From NCBI GenBank assembly GCA_944383265.1, contig CALWOX010000008.1:1-64000 (forward strand): 64,000 nt of DNA, read 5' to 3'. The DNA comes from an uncultured Lachnospiraceae bacterium (GTDB lineage: Bacteria; Bacillota; Clostridia; Lachnospirales; Lachnospiraceae). The position numbers and the translations under genes were made by a program. A model generated the notes under the pieces. The model was not told the DNA's origin. It did no database searches and saw nothing but the letters and a program-made list of their open reading frames with translations. Shown piece by piece: positions 53,199 to 60,846 of this stretch. The stretch's first letter is position 1, and each line of letters opens with the position of its first letter.

Positions 53199-53227
53199 AA
53201 AGTAACATTGTTTTAAAGTTAAGTCAA
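53199..53227 (-). promoter_or_regulatory. Promoter of the C-S lyase operon
   Basis: On the minus strand TTGACT (53222-53227) and TACTTT (53199-53204) are 17 bases apart. The -10 box touches the MarR-type palindrome. From here to 53430 the sequence is AT-rich with no gene. Confidence 0.65.
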
Positions 53228-53433
53228 TATTTATTATAATTTTCTACTATTATTTACAGTTTTTGCAGTATTTTTTATGCACTATTTTCAAAAATATTTT
53301 ATCACTTATAATATTTTTATAGAGTCAACTAAAAACTTTCAAAACCGGATCAAAATATAAAAGCAATCTTTTTCAAATATACTACCCTCTGCTTAAAAAT
53401 GGTTTGTTCAGAATAAGTATCTTTATTTTTATA

Positions 53434-53462
53434 TTGACACAGTGTCAGAACAGTGATATATT
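53434..53462 (+). promoter_or_regulatory. Promoter of the alcohol dehydrogenase operon
   Basis: TTGACA (53434-53439) and TATATT (53457-53462) with a 17-base spacer. The first TetR-type palindrome covers the -35 box and a second lies just after the expected start point. Confidence 0.85.
53435..53447. promoter_or_regulatory. Proposed TetR operator O1
   Basis: TGACACAGTGTCA, a perfect 6-bp-arm palindrome, overlapping the -35 box of the alcohol dehydrogenase promoter. Confidence 0.8.
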
Positions 53463-53470
53463 CCAATTAC

Positions 53471-53483
53471 TGACACTATGTCA
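53471..53483. promoter_or_regulatory. Proposed TetR operator O2
   Basis: TGACACTATGTCA, a near-perfect palindrome of the same type, 36 bases after O1 and downstream of the -10 box. Two sites could hold two repressor dimers. Confidence 0.8.
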
Positions 53484-53504
53484 GAATAGAAGGAGGTATC
53501 AATT

Positions 53505-54680
53505 ATGCTCGGAAACTTTTCTTACTGCAACCCTACAAAACTTTACTTTGGGAATGATTCATTAAATTATCTCGGTACAGAGCTTCAGAAATACGGAAAG
53601 AACGTAGTCCTTATATACGGAGGCGGGTCCATAAAAAAGAACGGTATCTATGACGAGGTCGTAAGTATACTCAAGGACAATGATAAAAATATAGCTGAAA
53701 TATCAGGGGTTATGCCCAATCCGACTACAAATAAGCTCTATGAAGGCATCGACATAGCCCGCAGACATAATGCCGATCTCCTGCTTGCCGTAGGTGGCGG
53801 TTCGGTCTGCGATTATGCAAAGGCGGTTTCTGTATCTGTAAACTGCAGTGATGATCCTTGGGAGAAATATTATATCCGCTTTGAGGAGCCCGACTGCACG
53901 ATCGTTCCTGTGGGATGTGTCCTTACCATGGTAGGAACAGGCTCTGAGATGAATGCGGGTTCTGTCATCACAAATCCCCTGACAAAGCAGAAAATAGGAC
54001 ATGTATTTGCTGATAAGAGCATTATGCCACGTTTTTCCATACTTAACCCGAATTATACGCTTTCGCTTCCTCATTATCAGATGGTTGCAGGAATTTACGA
54101 CATCTTCAATCACATTTGCGAGCAGTATTTCTCAGGCGAAGATGACTGCACAAGCGACTACATAAGCGAGGGACTTATGCGTTCTGTAATTCATTCATCA
54201 AGGATAGCCAATAAGGATCCTCAGAACTACGAGGCAAGAAGCAATCTCATGTGGGCGGCCACATGGGCCTTAAACACCCTTGTATCCCGTGGGAAGTCTA
54301 CCGATTGGATGATTCACATGATAGGTCAGTCTGTAGGAGCTTACACAAATGCAACCCACGGAATGACTCTTGCGGCCGTATCACTGCCCTACTACCGCCA
54401 TATCCTTCCCTATGGACTTGCCAAATTCAAGAGGTTTGCCGTAAATGTATGGAATATTGATCCCGAGGGAAAAAGTGATAAGGAAACAGCCGAGGCAGGC
54501 CTTGAGGCCATGGCTTCTTGGATGCGTGAGCTTGGCCTTGTCATGAATACCTCAGAGCTCGGAGTCACTGATGACATGATAGAAGGTATTGCAGACGGAA
54601 GTATAATACTTCCCGGTGGCTACAAGGTTTTGGAGCATGATGAAATAGTTAAAATATTAAAGGAGAGCATGTATGAATAA
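53505..54680 (+). CDS. Iron-containing alcohol dehydrogenase
   Basis: Group III alcohol dehydrogenase, 391 residues, similar to butanol dehydrogenases (YqhD/BdhA type). Cofactor motif GGGSVCDYAKAVSVS near 95-109; the metal-binding region includes DIFNHICEQYFSGEDD near 205 and the His-rich stretch NATHGMTLAAVSLPYYRHI near 283-302. It would reduce aldehydes to alcohols with NAD(P)H in the cytoplasm. AGAAGGAGG precedes the ATG. It overlaps the flavodoxin gene by eight bases and is controlled, by inference, by the TetR protein encoded two genes on. Confidence 0.93.
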   Translation: MLGNFSYCNPTKLYFGNDSLNYLGTELQKYGKNVVLIYGGGSIKKNGIYDEVVSILKDNDKNIAEISGVMPNPTTNKLYEGIDIARRHNADLLLAVGGGSVCDYAKAVSVSVNCSDDPWEKYYIRFEEPDCTIVPVGCVLTMVGTGSEMNAGSVITNPLTKQKIGHVFADKSIMPRFSILNPNYTLSLPHYQMVAGIYDIFNHICEQYFSGEDDCTSDYISEGLMRSVIHSSRIANKDPQNYEARSNLMWAATWALNTLVSRGKSTDWMIHMIGQSVGAYTNATHGMTLAAVSLPYYRHILPYGLAKFKRFAVNVWNIDPEGKSDKETAEAGLEAMASWMRELGLVMNTSELGVTDDMIEGIADGSIILPGGYKVLEHDEIVKILKESMYE

Positions 54681-55143
54681 GAAGATTTTGGTAGCATATT
54701 TTTCGGCGAGCGGAGTTACAGCCCGCGTCGCAAAGGAAATAGCCAAGGACTCAGGTGCGGATATATATGAGATCGCTCCTTTAGAGCCCTATACCGCCGC
54801 CGACCTTAATTGGATGGACAAAAAGAGCCGCAGCACTCTCGAAATGAATGACCCTGCCTGTCGACCTGCCATTAAAGACTCTATCGATGTGACGGACTAT
54901 GATGTGATTTTTGTAGGCTTTCCTGTATGGTGGTATGTGGAGCCTCGCATCGTTGACACCTTTCTTGAAGCCCATGATTTTTCAGGTAAGGTCATGATAC
55001 CCTTTGCCACTTCAGGCGGAAGCGGAATAGAAAACTCTGAAAAAAGCCTTAAAGAACATTGCCCTAAAGCAGATTGGAAAAAGGGAAAGCTTTTAAACAA
55101 CGGCAATGTGTCAGCTTGGGTAAAAGCTGTACTGAACGACTGA
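54673..55143 (+). CDS. Flavodoxin
   Basis: A 156-residue FMN-binding electron carrier. The phosphate-binding loop AYFSASGVTARVAKEIA is at 8-24, the aromatic region VGFPVWWYVEPRI near 80-92, and FATSGGSGIENSEKSL near 116. It is of the longer, YwqN/flavodoxin_4-like form with a conserved Trp before the flavin. It overlaps the alcohol dehydrogenase gene, so both are made together; electron transfer to that enzyme is not needed by its known chemistry, and a joint role in aldehyde or redox stress is a guess. Confidence 0.9.
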   Translation: MNKKILVAYFSASGVTARVAKEIAKDSGADIYEIAPLEPYTAADLNWMDKKSRSTLEMNDPACRPAIKDSIDVTDYDVIFVGFPVWWYVEPRIVDTFLEAHDFSGKVMIPFATSGGSGIENSEKSLKEHCPKADWKKGKLLNNGNVSAWVKAVLND

Positions 55144-55234
55144 TTAATATTTACCGTCAGAAAAGGATCAATAACATTACAAAAAAGAATGAATCTCTTC
55201 CCTTTGGGTTCTTATACATACCTAAAGGCAAAAT

Positions 55235-55263
55235 TTGACGCAATGTCAGAAATTGCCTATAAT
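55235..55263 (+). promoter_or_regulatory. Promoter of the TetR gene, with operator O3
   Basis: TTGACG (55235-55240) and TATAAT (55258-55263) with a 17-base spacer. TGACGCAATGTCA at 55236-55248 differs from O1/O2 in the inner bases only and covers the -35 box exactly as O1 does, which points to autoregulation. Confidence 0.8.
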
Positions 55264-55340
55264 AATCCTTAATTAAGAATTTCGGGAATCCGGAAAAAGC
55301 TCCGTATTTCTTCGGAAATCAATCAGAGAGGTGTAAATAT

Positions 55341-55973
55341 ATGCCTAAGGGATCAGAAGAACTCACAAATTCACGAAAAGAAGAAATTATAAATGCCTGC
55401 GCTTTACTATATGAAGACCATGGTTTTAAGGATATTTCAATAAGGGACATAGGTGCAAAGACCTCATTTACAAGAACCTCTATATATAATTATTTTCAGA
55501 CAAAGGAGGAGATATTTCTCGCCCTTCTTCAAAGAGAATACGAGGCGTGGATATCTGACCTTAAAAATATAATGTCAGAAAATGACTCTCTCTCTGCAGA
55601 AGGCTTTGCGGACAAGCTTTCAAAAAGCCTTGAAAGACGCGGCTGCATGCTTAAGCTCATGTCAATGAATCTCTATGACATGGAGGGAAACAGCCGCATA
55701 GAGAATCTGGTGGCCTTCAAGCTTGTGTATGCAGACGCTATGAGGATACTCTCCTGTTGTCTGGAAAAGTTTTTTTCGAAAATGAGTGCAAATGATATAC
55801 AGGAATTTATATACGCCCTTTTTCCCTTTATGTTCGGAGTGTACCCCTATACCAACGCCACGCCGAAGCAAAAGGAGGCAATGGAGCTCGCTCATGTAAA
55901 TTATGCAAGGTATTCTGTATATGAGATAACGAATTCCTTCATAAAAAGAATGCTTGCTCCATTTGGCAGGTAG
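55341..55973 (+). CDS. TetR-family repressor
   Basis: A 210-residue regulator. The N-terminal helix-turn-helix is at about 10-60 (EEIINACALLYEDHGFKDIS, then RDIGAKTSFTRTSIYNYFQT), and the rest is a helical ligand-binding domain. GAGAGG precedes the ATG. Three palindromes of the TGACAC-N-GTGTCA type lie at the promoters of this gene and of the alcohol dehydrogenase-flavodoxin operon, placed to block RNA polymerase. The inducer is not known; a product or substrate of the dehydrogenase is plausible. Confidence 0.93.
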   Translation: MPKGSEELTNSRKEEIINACALLYEDHGFKDISIRDIGAKTSFTRTSIYNYFQTKEEIFLALLQREYEAWISDLKNIMSENDSLSAEGFADKLSKSLERRGCMLKLMSMNLYDMEGNSRIENLVAFKLVYADAMRILSCCLEKFFSKMSANDIQEFIYALFPFMFGVYPYTNATPKQKEAMELAHVNYARYSVYEITNSFIKRMLAPFGR

Positions 55974-56020
55974 CTGTCGAATTTTTCATATAAGAATTAT
56001 TACAGGGAGTTATTCGACAG
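55974..56020. other. Hairpin between the TetR and aldo/keto reductase genes
   Basis: CTGTCGAAT (55974-55982) and ATTCGACAG (56012-56020) pair perfectly; a second pair ATTACAG/CTGTAAT overlaps it on the right. There is no T-run after it. It may be a weak terminator or an operator of a type different from the TetR sites. Confidence 0.4.
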
Positions 56021-56058
56021 GGAATATTCTGTAATAGTAAATTTTTTAGGAGGCTGAA

Positions 56059-57153
56059 ATGGAATACAGGATTCATCCGAAAACCGGAGACAAGATAAGT
56101 ATAATAGGCCTTGGCACAGGGCCCATATTTGAGGCTCCTGAAAAGGAAGGAGTCGCGGCTCTCTCCTACGCCTATGAGAACGGTATAAACTATGCGGATT
56201 TCGCAACTGCAGGTGCAAAGACCTTCACCTATGCAGGCAAGGCATTTGAATCTGTCCGCAAAGATATGTTTTATCAGGTTCACTTCGGTGCTGACTACGA
56301 AACAGGAGAATATGGTTGGACTACAGACCTCGAGACAGTAAAGCGTCAGGTGGATTGGCAGCTTAAGGAATTAAGAACAGATTACATCGACTATGGCTTT
56401 ATACACTGCCTTGACGAATTATCAGATTGGGAAGCATATCGTAAAAATGGAGTCCTCGACTATCTTTTGGAGATGAAAAAGGCAGGTGTTGTTCACCACA
56501 TAGGCCTCTCCTCTCACACACCCGAGCTCATTAATACGATTTTGGATTCAGGACTCGTTGAGCAGCTGATGTTTTCCATAAATCCCGGATATGACTATCA
56601 GCAGGGCGAGTTTGCAAAGGGCAGTGCCGGTGAAAGAATGGAGCTTTATCGCCGTTGTGAGACATTGGGAATAGGTATCTCGGTAATGAAGCCCTACTCC
56701 GGAGGACAGCTCCTTGATGAAAAGACCTCTCCTTTCGGAAAGGCACTTACAAAGTATCAGTGTATACAATATGCTCTGGATAAGCCCGGTGTTTTAACTG
56801 TGCTCCCCGGCGTTCGGGATCTTTCTGATGTAAAGGAGCTTTTGGGATTCCTTGATGCCGCTCCCGAAGAAAAGGACTATTCAGTTATAGGAACCTTTAC
56901 TCCCAAGGACGTCACAGGGACCTGCGTATACTGCAATCATTGCAGACCCTGTCCTGTAGGCCTTAATATCGGTCTTATCAATAAATACTATGACCTTGCG
57001 GTCATAGGCGACAGCCTTGCCCGTGACCACTATGAAAAGCTTGACAAAAAGGCTTCGGACTGTATCGCCTGCGGTCACTGTGACAGGCGCTGTCCCTTCA
57101 AGGTGGCACAGTCAGAAAGAATGAAAGATATTGCGAAGTATTTCGGGAAATAA
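56059..57153 (+). CDS. Aldo/keto reductase with C-terminal 4Fe-4S domain
   Basis: A 364-residue protein. Residues 1-270 are an aldo/keto reductase barrel (GLGTGPIFEAP near 17, NYADFATAG with the catalytic Asp near 47, and the His of DYGFIHCLDEL near 116). The usual catalytic Tyr is not clear: GAKTFTYAGKAF near 55 may supply it. The C-terminus carries two iron-sulfur motifs, CVYCNHCRPCP near 294 and CIACGHCDRRCPF near 335. This ferredoxin-fused form is common in anaerobes and its physiological partner is unknown. AGGAGG precedes the ATG. It comes after the TetR gene but has no matching operator. Confidence 0.9.
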   Translation: MEYRIHPKTGDKISIIGLGTGPIFEAPEKEGVAALSYAYENGINYADFATAGAKTFTYAGKAFESVRKDMFYQVHFGADYETGEYGWTTDLETVKRQVDWQLKELRTDYIDYGFIHCLDELSDWEAYRKNGVLDYLLEMKKAGVVHHIGLSSHTPELINTILDSGLVEQLMFSINPGYDYQQGEFAKGSAGERMELYRRCETLGIGISVMKPYSGGQLLDEKTSPFGKALTKYQCIQYALDKPGVLTVLPGVRDLSDVKELLGFLDAAPEEKDYSVIGTFTPKDVTGTCVYCNHCRPCPVGLNIGLINKYYDLAVIGDSLARDHYEKLDKKASDCIACGHCDRRCPFKVAQSERMKDIAKYFGK

Positions 57154-57156
57154 GTT

Positions 57157-57200
57157 AACTGCGGCAGTTATCCTTAACGGATCTGCCGCAGTTTTATGAT
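57157..57200 (+). terminator. Terminator after the aldo/keto reductase gene
   Basis: AACTGCGGCAG (57157-57167) and CTGCCGCAGTT (57183-57193) pair perfectly around a 15-base loop and are followed by TTAT. Confidence 0.8.
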
Positions 57201-57230
57201 CCTCTCTTTATATATTCCTATATATTCACA

Positions 57231-58019
57231 TTAAAGGAACCATTCATTTTTTGTTCTTACAGCCTTTAAAGCTCCCAGCTTATCATTCATAGCAGCCTGA
57301 ACAGAAGGAGAAAGAATTCTGGCATGAGTAGGACATGCCGCTGTACATGCCATGCAGAGCATACATTTCGAGATATCAGTCTGAATTTTTCCTTCTGATA
57401 TTGAGATTGCGTCTGTCGGACATATCCTTACACAGCTTCCGCAGGCGGTACAGGACTCTCCGGATATAGGCGTTGCAGGAATTGTCATAGGATCCTTGTA
57501 GGGGTGGTTTCCGGGCACCTCGGATCTTATCTTGCAGTCTACAGCACAAGAATCAAGCTTTTCCGAAACAGCCCTCGCAAAGGCTTCTATTTCCTCTGTA
57601 TCCGTCATGTCCGGTCTGCCCGCACCTACAAAAGGAACCATTGAATGCTGTGCTATAAATGCTCCCGAAGCAATTACCTCAAATCCGCTGCCTGTAAGTA
57701 CGTCATTCATTTCGAGCAGCGCATCCTCATATGCTCTGTTTCCGTATACAGCAAGAGTAACAGCTTTTTTACCTTTTCCGCAAAGCTCCCCGAGCTTCTC
57801 CGATACGATATGCGGTATACGTCCTCCGAATACCGGTGCCGCGGCAACGATGATATTGCAATCCGTCCCTGCCTTTACTTCCTCAGCACAGGTTTTACAT
57901 CCCTTAGCGCCAAGGTTTACTTCTTCAACGCTTCCGGCAAAGGCCTTTGAAAATATCATTCCTACCTTCTTTGTCCCTCCTGTAGGACTGAAATAATATA
58001 AAATCACCTTTTCTTTCAT
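57231..58019 (-). CDS. EFR1-type flavodoxin-ferredoxin fusion
   Basis: A 262-residue electron carrier. From ATG 58019 (GGAGG eight bases upstream) it begins MKEKVILYYFSPTGGTKKVG with the FMN phosphate loop, then a flavodoxin-like domain to about 165, and two 4Fe-4S motifs at the C-terminus: CTACGSCVRICP near 185 and CMLCMACTAACP near 213. EFR1 proteins join flavodoxin and bacterial ferredoxin parts. It is the last gene behind two 2-hydroxyacyl-CoA dehydratase-like genes, so it may deliver electrons to those iron-sulfur proteins or their activator. Confidence 0.88.
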   Translation of the reverse strand: MKEKVILYYFSPTGGTKKVGMIFSKAFAGSVEEVNLGAKGCKTCAEEVKAGTDCNIIVAAAPVFGGRIPHIVSEKLGELCGKGKKAVTLAVYGNRAYEDALLEMNDVLTGSGFEVIASGAFIAQHSMVPFVGAGRPDMTDTEEIEAFARAVSEKLDSCAVDCKIRSEVPGNHPYKDPMTIPATPISGESCTACGSCVRICPTDAISISEGKIQTDISKCMLCMACTAACPTHARILSPSVQAAMNDKLGALKAVRTKNEWFL

Positions 58020-58048
58020 GAAAGCCACCTCCGAATAAATATATTCTG

Positions 58049-59140
58049 TCAAAGCATTTCTATAAATGCTGCAAGCCTTGTTGTAAGCTGTCCGAGATCC
58101 GCATCAGAGGTATCCGTCTCTACCGCCATATAGGGTATCCCTATCTCATTTTTGCAAAGCTGCATCATTTTGTCACGCTCGACGGTATACGGATGACATG
58201 TCTGCAATGTAACATCAAGCACGGCATCTGCCTTATACTCTTTGACCAGCTTTTTTATCAGCTCAAAACGTAAGGTATCCGGAGACATTATAGCACAGGC
58301 GGTATTTTGATAACAGTCCGCAAAGGCCTCCATGACATCCTCTTTTTCCGTATCAAAATGCCTGATTGCGGATTTTATCACTTCACAATTTTCAAAAGCT
58401 ACTACAACTCCCCCGTTTTCCTCTATCGTACTTATTATTTTAGAATATACTCCGCTCATGGGACATCCTGTCACAAGGATACGCATTGCACTCTTTTTTA
58501 CAGGAGTTTCTTTTGAAAGCAGCTCCGCCTTTGTCCGTTTATTAGCCTCTATACGGTCTTTAATGTCAGGAAGCAGGCGATTCCCCTTCAGTGCCTCAAA
58601 TATCTCCACTCCCCATGCGGCAGGCGGATCGGATTTTTGTATTGACATCAACTCAACAACGCTTTCCCTTTCCTTATTTACAAGCCTTGCCGCCTCTCGT
58701 ATGTTTTCATCGGTGACGTTGATTTCAAAGCGCTTTTTTATTTCATCAATGAGGTATTTTACCTCTGATTTTATGAGAGGACGTACATAATCTCTGTCCG
58801 TTCCCTGACTCACCTGATAGAAATATATCCTGTCCTGATTGGAAAGCAGCTCGTACATCTTCTTTTTTCCGTCGCAGGAGGTCTCGGCAATTATCATATC
58901 TGCATCAGAAAACGAGGGATCCTCACATATATCGCAAACATTTTTTACAATAGGACAGACATTGTTTATAAGTATATGCGAAGCCGAATCATCCATGCCC
59001 TCCATGTACGGAAGCCGAAAGTAACACATACCCGCAGCTTCAAATATCTCCTCAGGGACATGTGAGCAAAATGAAAATACAGTCTTCCTTTCTGCCGCAT
59101 GACAGTCTGAAATGAGCTTCTTTAATTCCTGCTTATTCAT
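58049..59140 (-). CDS. 2-hydroxyacyl-CoA dehydratase-like protein, second subunit
   Basis: A 363-residue protein of the HgdB/FldC/BadD family, whose members bind 4Fe-4S or double-cubane clusters and carry out radical dehydration or other hard reductions. Candidate cluster Cys residues: FCSHVPEEIFEAAG near 25, NNVCPIVKNVC near 61, ETSCDGKKKMYELL near 87, TGCPMSG near 223 and QTCHPY near 315. The TSCDGKKKMYEL motif is shared with the first subunit. GGAGG lies nine bases before ATG; it overlaps the upstream gene by eight bases. Without a CoA-transferase nearby, a true hydroxyacyl-CoA substrate is not shown. Confidence 0.88.
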   Translation of the reverse strand: MNKQELKKLISDCHAAERKTVFSFCSHVPEEIFEAAGMCYFRLPYMEGMDDSASHILINNVCPIVKNVCDICEDPSFSDADMIIAETSCDGKKKMYELLSNQDRIYFYQVSQGTDRDYVRPLIKSEVKYLIDEIKKRFEINVTDENIREAARLVNKERESVVELMSIQKSDPPAAWGVEIFEALKGNRLLPDIKDRIEANKRTKAELLSKETPVKKSAMRILVTGCPMSGVYSKIISTIEENGGVVVAFENCEVIKSAIRHFDTEKEDVMEAFADCYQNTACAIMSPDTLRFELIKKLVKEYKADAVLDVTLQTCHPYTVERDKMMQLCKNEIGIPYMAVETDTSDADLGQLTTRLAAFIEML

Positions 59141-60326
59141 GTGACATGGCCTCCCTTTTCTTTTCTCTTATCATTTCAAGAAAGGCTTCTATCCTTGTAC
59201 GTATCTGTCCCTCATCTCCGGGGGTAAAATCTGTCTGTATATGCAAAAGAGGTATGCCCTTTGATTCACATACGCGCCTCAGGTTTTCAGTCTCCACAGC
59301 AAAGGGATTGCAGGAGTGAAGCGTTATACTTACGTAACCGTCCGCTTTCCATTCGTCAATGGTATCTGCAACCTGTTCCATCCTTCTCTTATTGGGGGAA
59401 ACCACCGCGCAAGGGACCTCAAGATATTTTTCAGCTATACGAACGATGGGATCACGACTTGTATCCTCATCCACTGTGCGTCTTAAGGATGATATTCCGC
59501 AGCAGCCCTCATAGCACACAATAGACGCTCCCAACTCTTCCATGACATTTATGGTCTTTTCGTTTGTGGCGGCATAGCCACCCCCTGAGACTATCAGTCT
59601 CGGTCTTAAGGGATCAGGCTCCACAGGATATTTACCCTCATGCCAGTTTTTCTCGCATTCTTCTATGACAGCCTCTACCTTTTCGTATTTTGCCTCATCG
59701 TCAAACATAAACTGCAAGCCGTCGGAAACATCATTCATAGCTACTCCTGTGATTGCAGGCGGATCATATTTTCCAAGTTCATATAGCCTTGCCTGCTGAG
59801 TCCTGAGCTTGTTGTTCCACACTATAGATTCATTAAGCATATCATCGGTGATGGTGATATTGAAGTGTTTCTCGATGCCCTCCTTAAACTTTCTGACTTC
59901 CGAGACCCACATCTCAAGGGAACGGTCGTAGTCAGGGATATTAGGCAGGTGTATCACCTGCATGGGCTTATATTCCGCCATAAGCTCATACATCTTCTTT
60001 TTTCCGTCACAGGTTGTCTCTCCCACAACAAGGTCGGAAAAGTACGCAAAGGGACAGCTGTCCTCCATCACATGTCCGAAGCTTGCCTTTATAAGAGGGC
60101 AGAGATTTGCGGGAAGTCTCGTCTCCGCCGTCTTTATCGGCAGGTAACTTCTTCCGCAGAGACCTACCTGCTTAAGCCCCGCCGCGTGAATGATCTCAGC
60201 AGGCGTATACTGACAAAAGGTCCCGCATACCTGTTTTCCCTTATCCTTAAGCTCCTTCATCTTTATAAAGCCAGCACGCCTTGCATCCGCAAATTCTTCA
60301 AAATTTTTCGGTAATTCGTTTGCCAT
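59133..60326 (-). CDS. 2-hydroxyacyl-CoA dehydratase-like protein, first subunit
   Basis: A 397-residue partner protein of the same family. Cys-bearing motifs: GTFCQYTPAEIIHAAGLKQV near 34-53, NLCPLIKASFG near 74, GETTCDGKKKMYEL near 102, CYEGCCGISSLRR near 273 and LHSCNPFAVETENLRRVC near 345. The two subunits would form a heterodimer like other family members. The known enzymes need an ATP-hydrolysing activator (HgdC/YjiL type) with its own iron-sulfur cluster; none is encoded in this window. It is the first gene of the three-gene operon and has a good promoter. Confidence 0.88.
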   Translation of the reverse strand: MANELPKNFEEFADARRAGFIKMKELKDKGKQVCGTFCQYTPAEIIHAAGLKQVGLCGRSYLPIKTAETRLPANLCPLIKASFGHVMEDSCPFAYFSDLVVGETTCDGKKKMYELMAEYKPMQVIHLPNIPDYDRSLEMWVSEVRKFKEGIEKHFNITITDDMLNESIVWNNKLRTQQARLYELGKYDPPAITGVAMNDVSDGLQFMFDDEAKYEKVEAVIEECEKNWHEGKYPVEPDPLRPRLIVSGGGYAATNEKTINVMEELGASIVCYEGCCGISSLRRTVDEDTSRDPIVRIAEKYLEVPCAVVSPNKRRMEQVADTIDEWKADGYVSITLHSCNPFAVETENLRRVCESKGIPLLHIQTDFTPGDEGQIRTRIEAFLEMIREKKREAMSHE

Positions 60327-60367
60327 AGCACCCTCCGTTTTCAGGTATTATTGTCATTATGGACTTA

Positions 60368-60396
60368 ATTATAGTAGTTACGATTTGTGGCTTCAA
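60368..60396 (-). promoter_or_regulatory. Promoter of the dehydratase-like operon
   Basis: On the minus strand TTGAAG (60391-60396) and TATAAT (60368-60373) are 17 bases apart, followed by about 40 bases to the ATG. No TetR- or MarR-type palindrome overlaps it. Confidence 0.7.
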
Positions 60397-60399
60397 GAA

Positions 60400-60846
60400 A
60401 TTCAAGTTACGTGAAGACTTCTATTAAAAAGTTTTATAAAGCTATTTTTTAATATAAAAATTACTAAAAAGTACCGATATCATTAACATAATGAATACCG
60501 GTACTATATCTTTATTTGTTTCATTTTAAAAGGACACAGATTTAATATATGTTTAATATGTTTTTCCGATTTCTCCCCTGGAAAGCAAAACAACCGTCTC
60601 CACATTATCCGTAAGCATAAACAATTATTTTAACTTGTATTTATTGCTTTTTATTATTCTATATTTTTTGCTGAAAATACACAATCTAATGATTTTAGAA
60701 TTTCTCCTGTTACTATGCTATTTTTAATTATTTTTATTATTTTTTATACAATGTTGGCAAATTGCAGACATTGTCAACATTATAGATAGAAGGCGGCAGG
60801 GTCTCCTTGCCGCCTTTTTTACACACATCCGCTACAAATATTCTTA
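60400..60846. other. AT-rich gene-free stretch with three hairpins
   Basis: About 450 bases without a believable gene on either strand. It contains AGTACCG/CGGTACT arms at 60470-60476 and 60499-60505, a 10-of-11 matching repeat at 60750-60760 and 60771-60781 (AATGTTGGCAA against TTGTCAACATT), and a strong plus-strand terminator at 60791-60820. No plus-strand gene lies upstream to need this terminator. A short untranslated RNA or a relic of a lost gene is possible. Confidence 0.5.
60791..60820 (+). terminator. Orphan plus-strand terminator
   Basis: AGGCGGCA (60791-60798) and TGCCGCCT (60808-60815) pair perfectly and are followed by T bases to 60820. The orientation serves transcription from the left, where no gene on this strand is seen for more than 3 kb after 57153. 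On the minus strand no T-run follows. Confidence 0.8.

Noticed and set aside
53703-54113. Minus-strand open frames inside the alcohol dehydrogenase gene
   Set aside because: They are shadows with no ribosome sites or protein family features. The same holds for many other antisense frames in the window.
58049-60326. Amino acid fermentation dehydratase (glutamate, phenyllactate or lactate type)
   Set aside because: No activator, CoA-transferase or acyl-CoA dehydrogenase is linked, so a specific pathway name is not justified.
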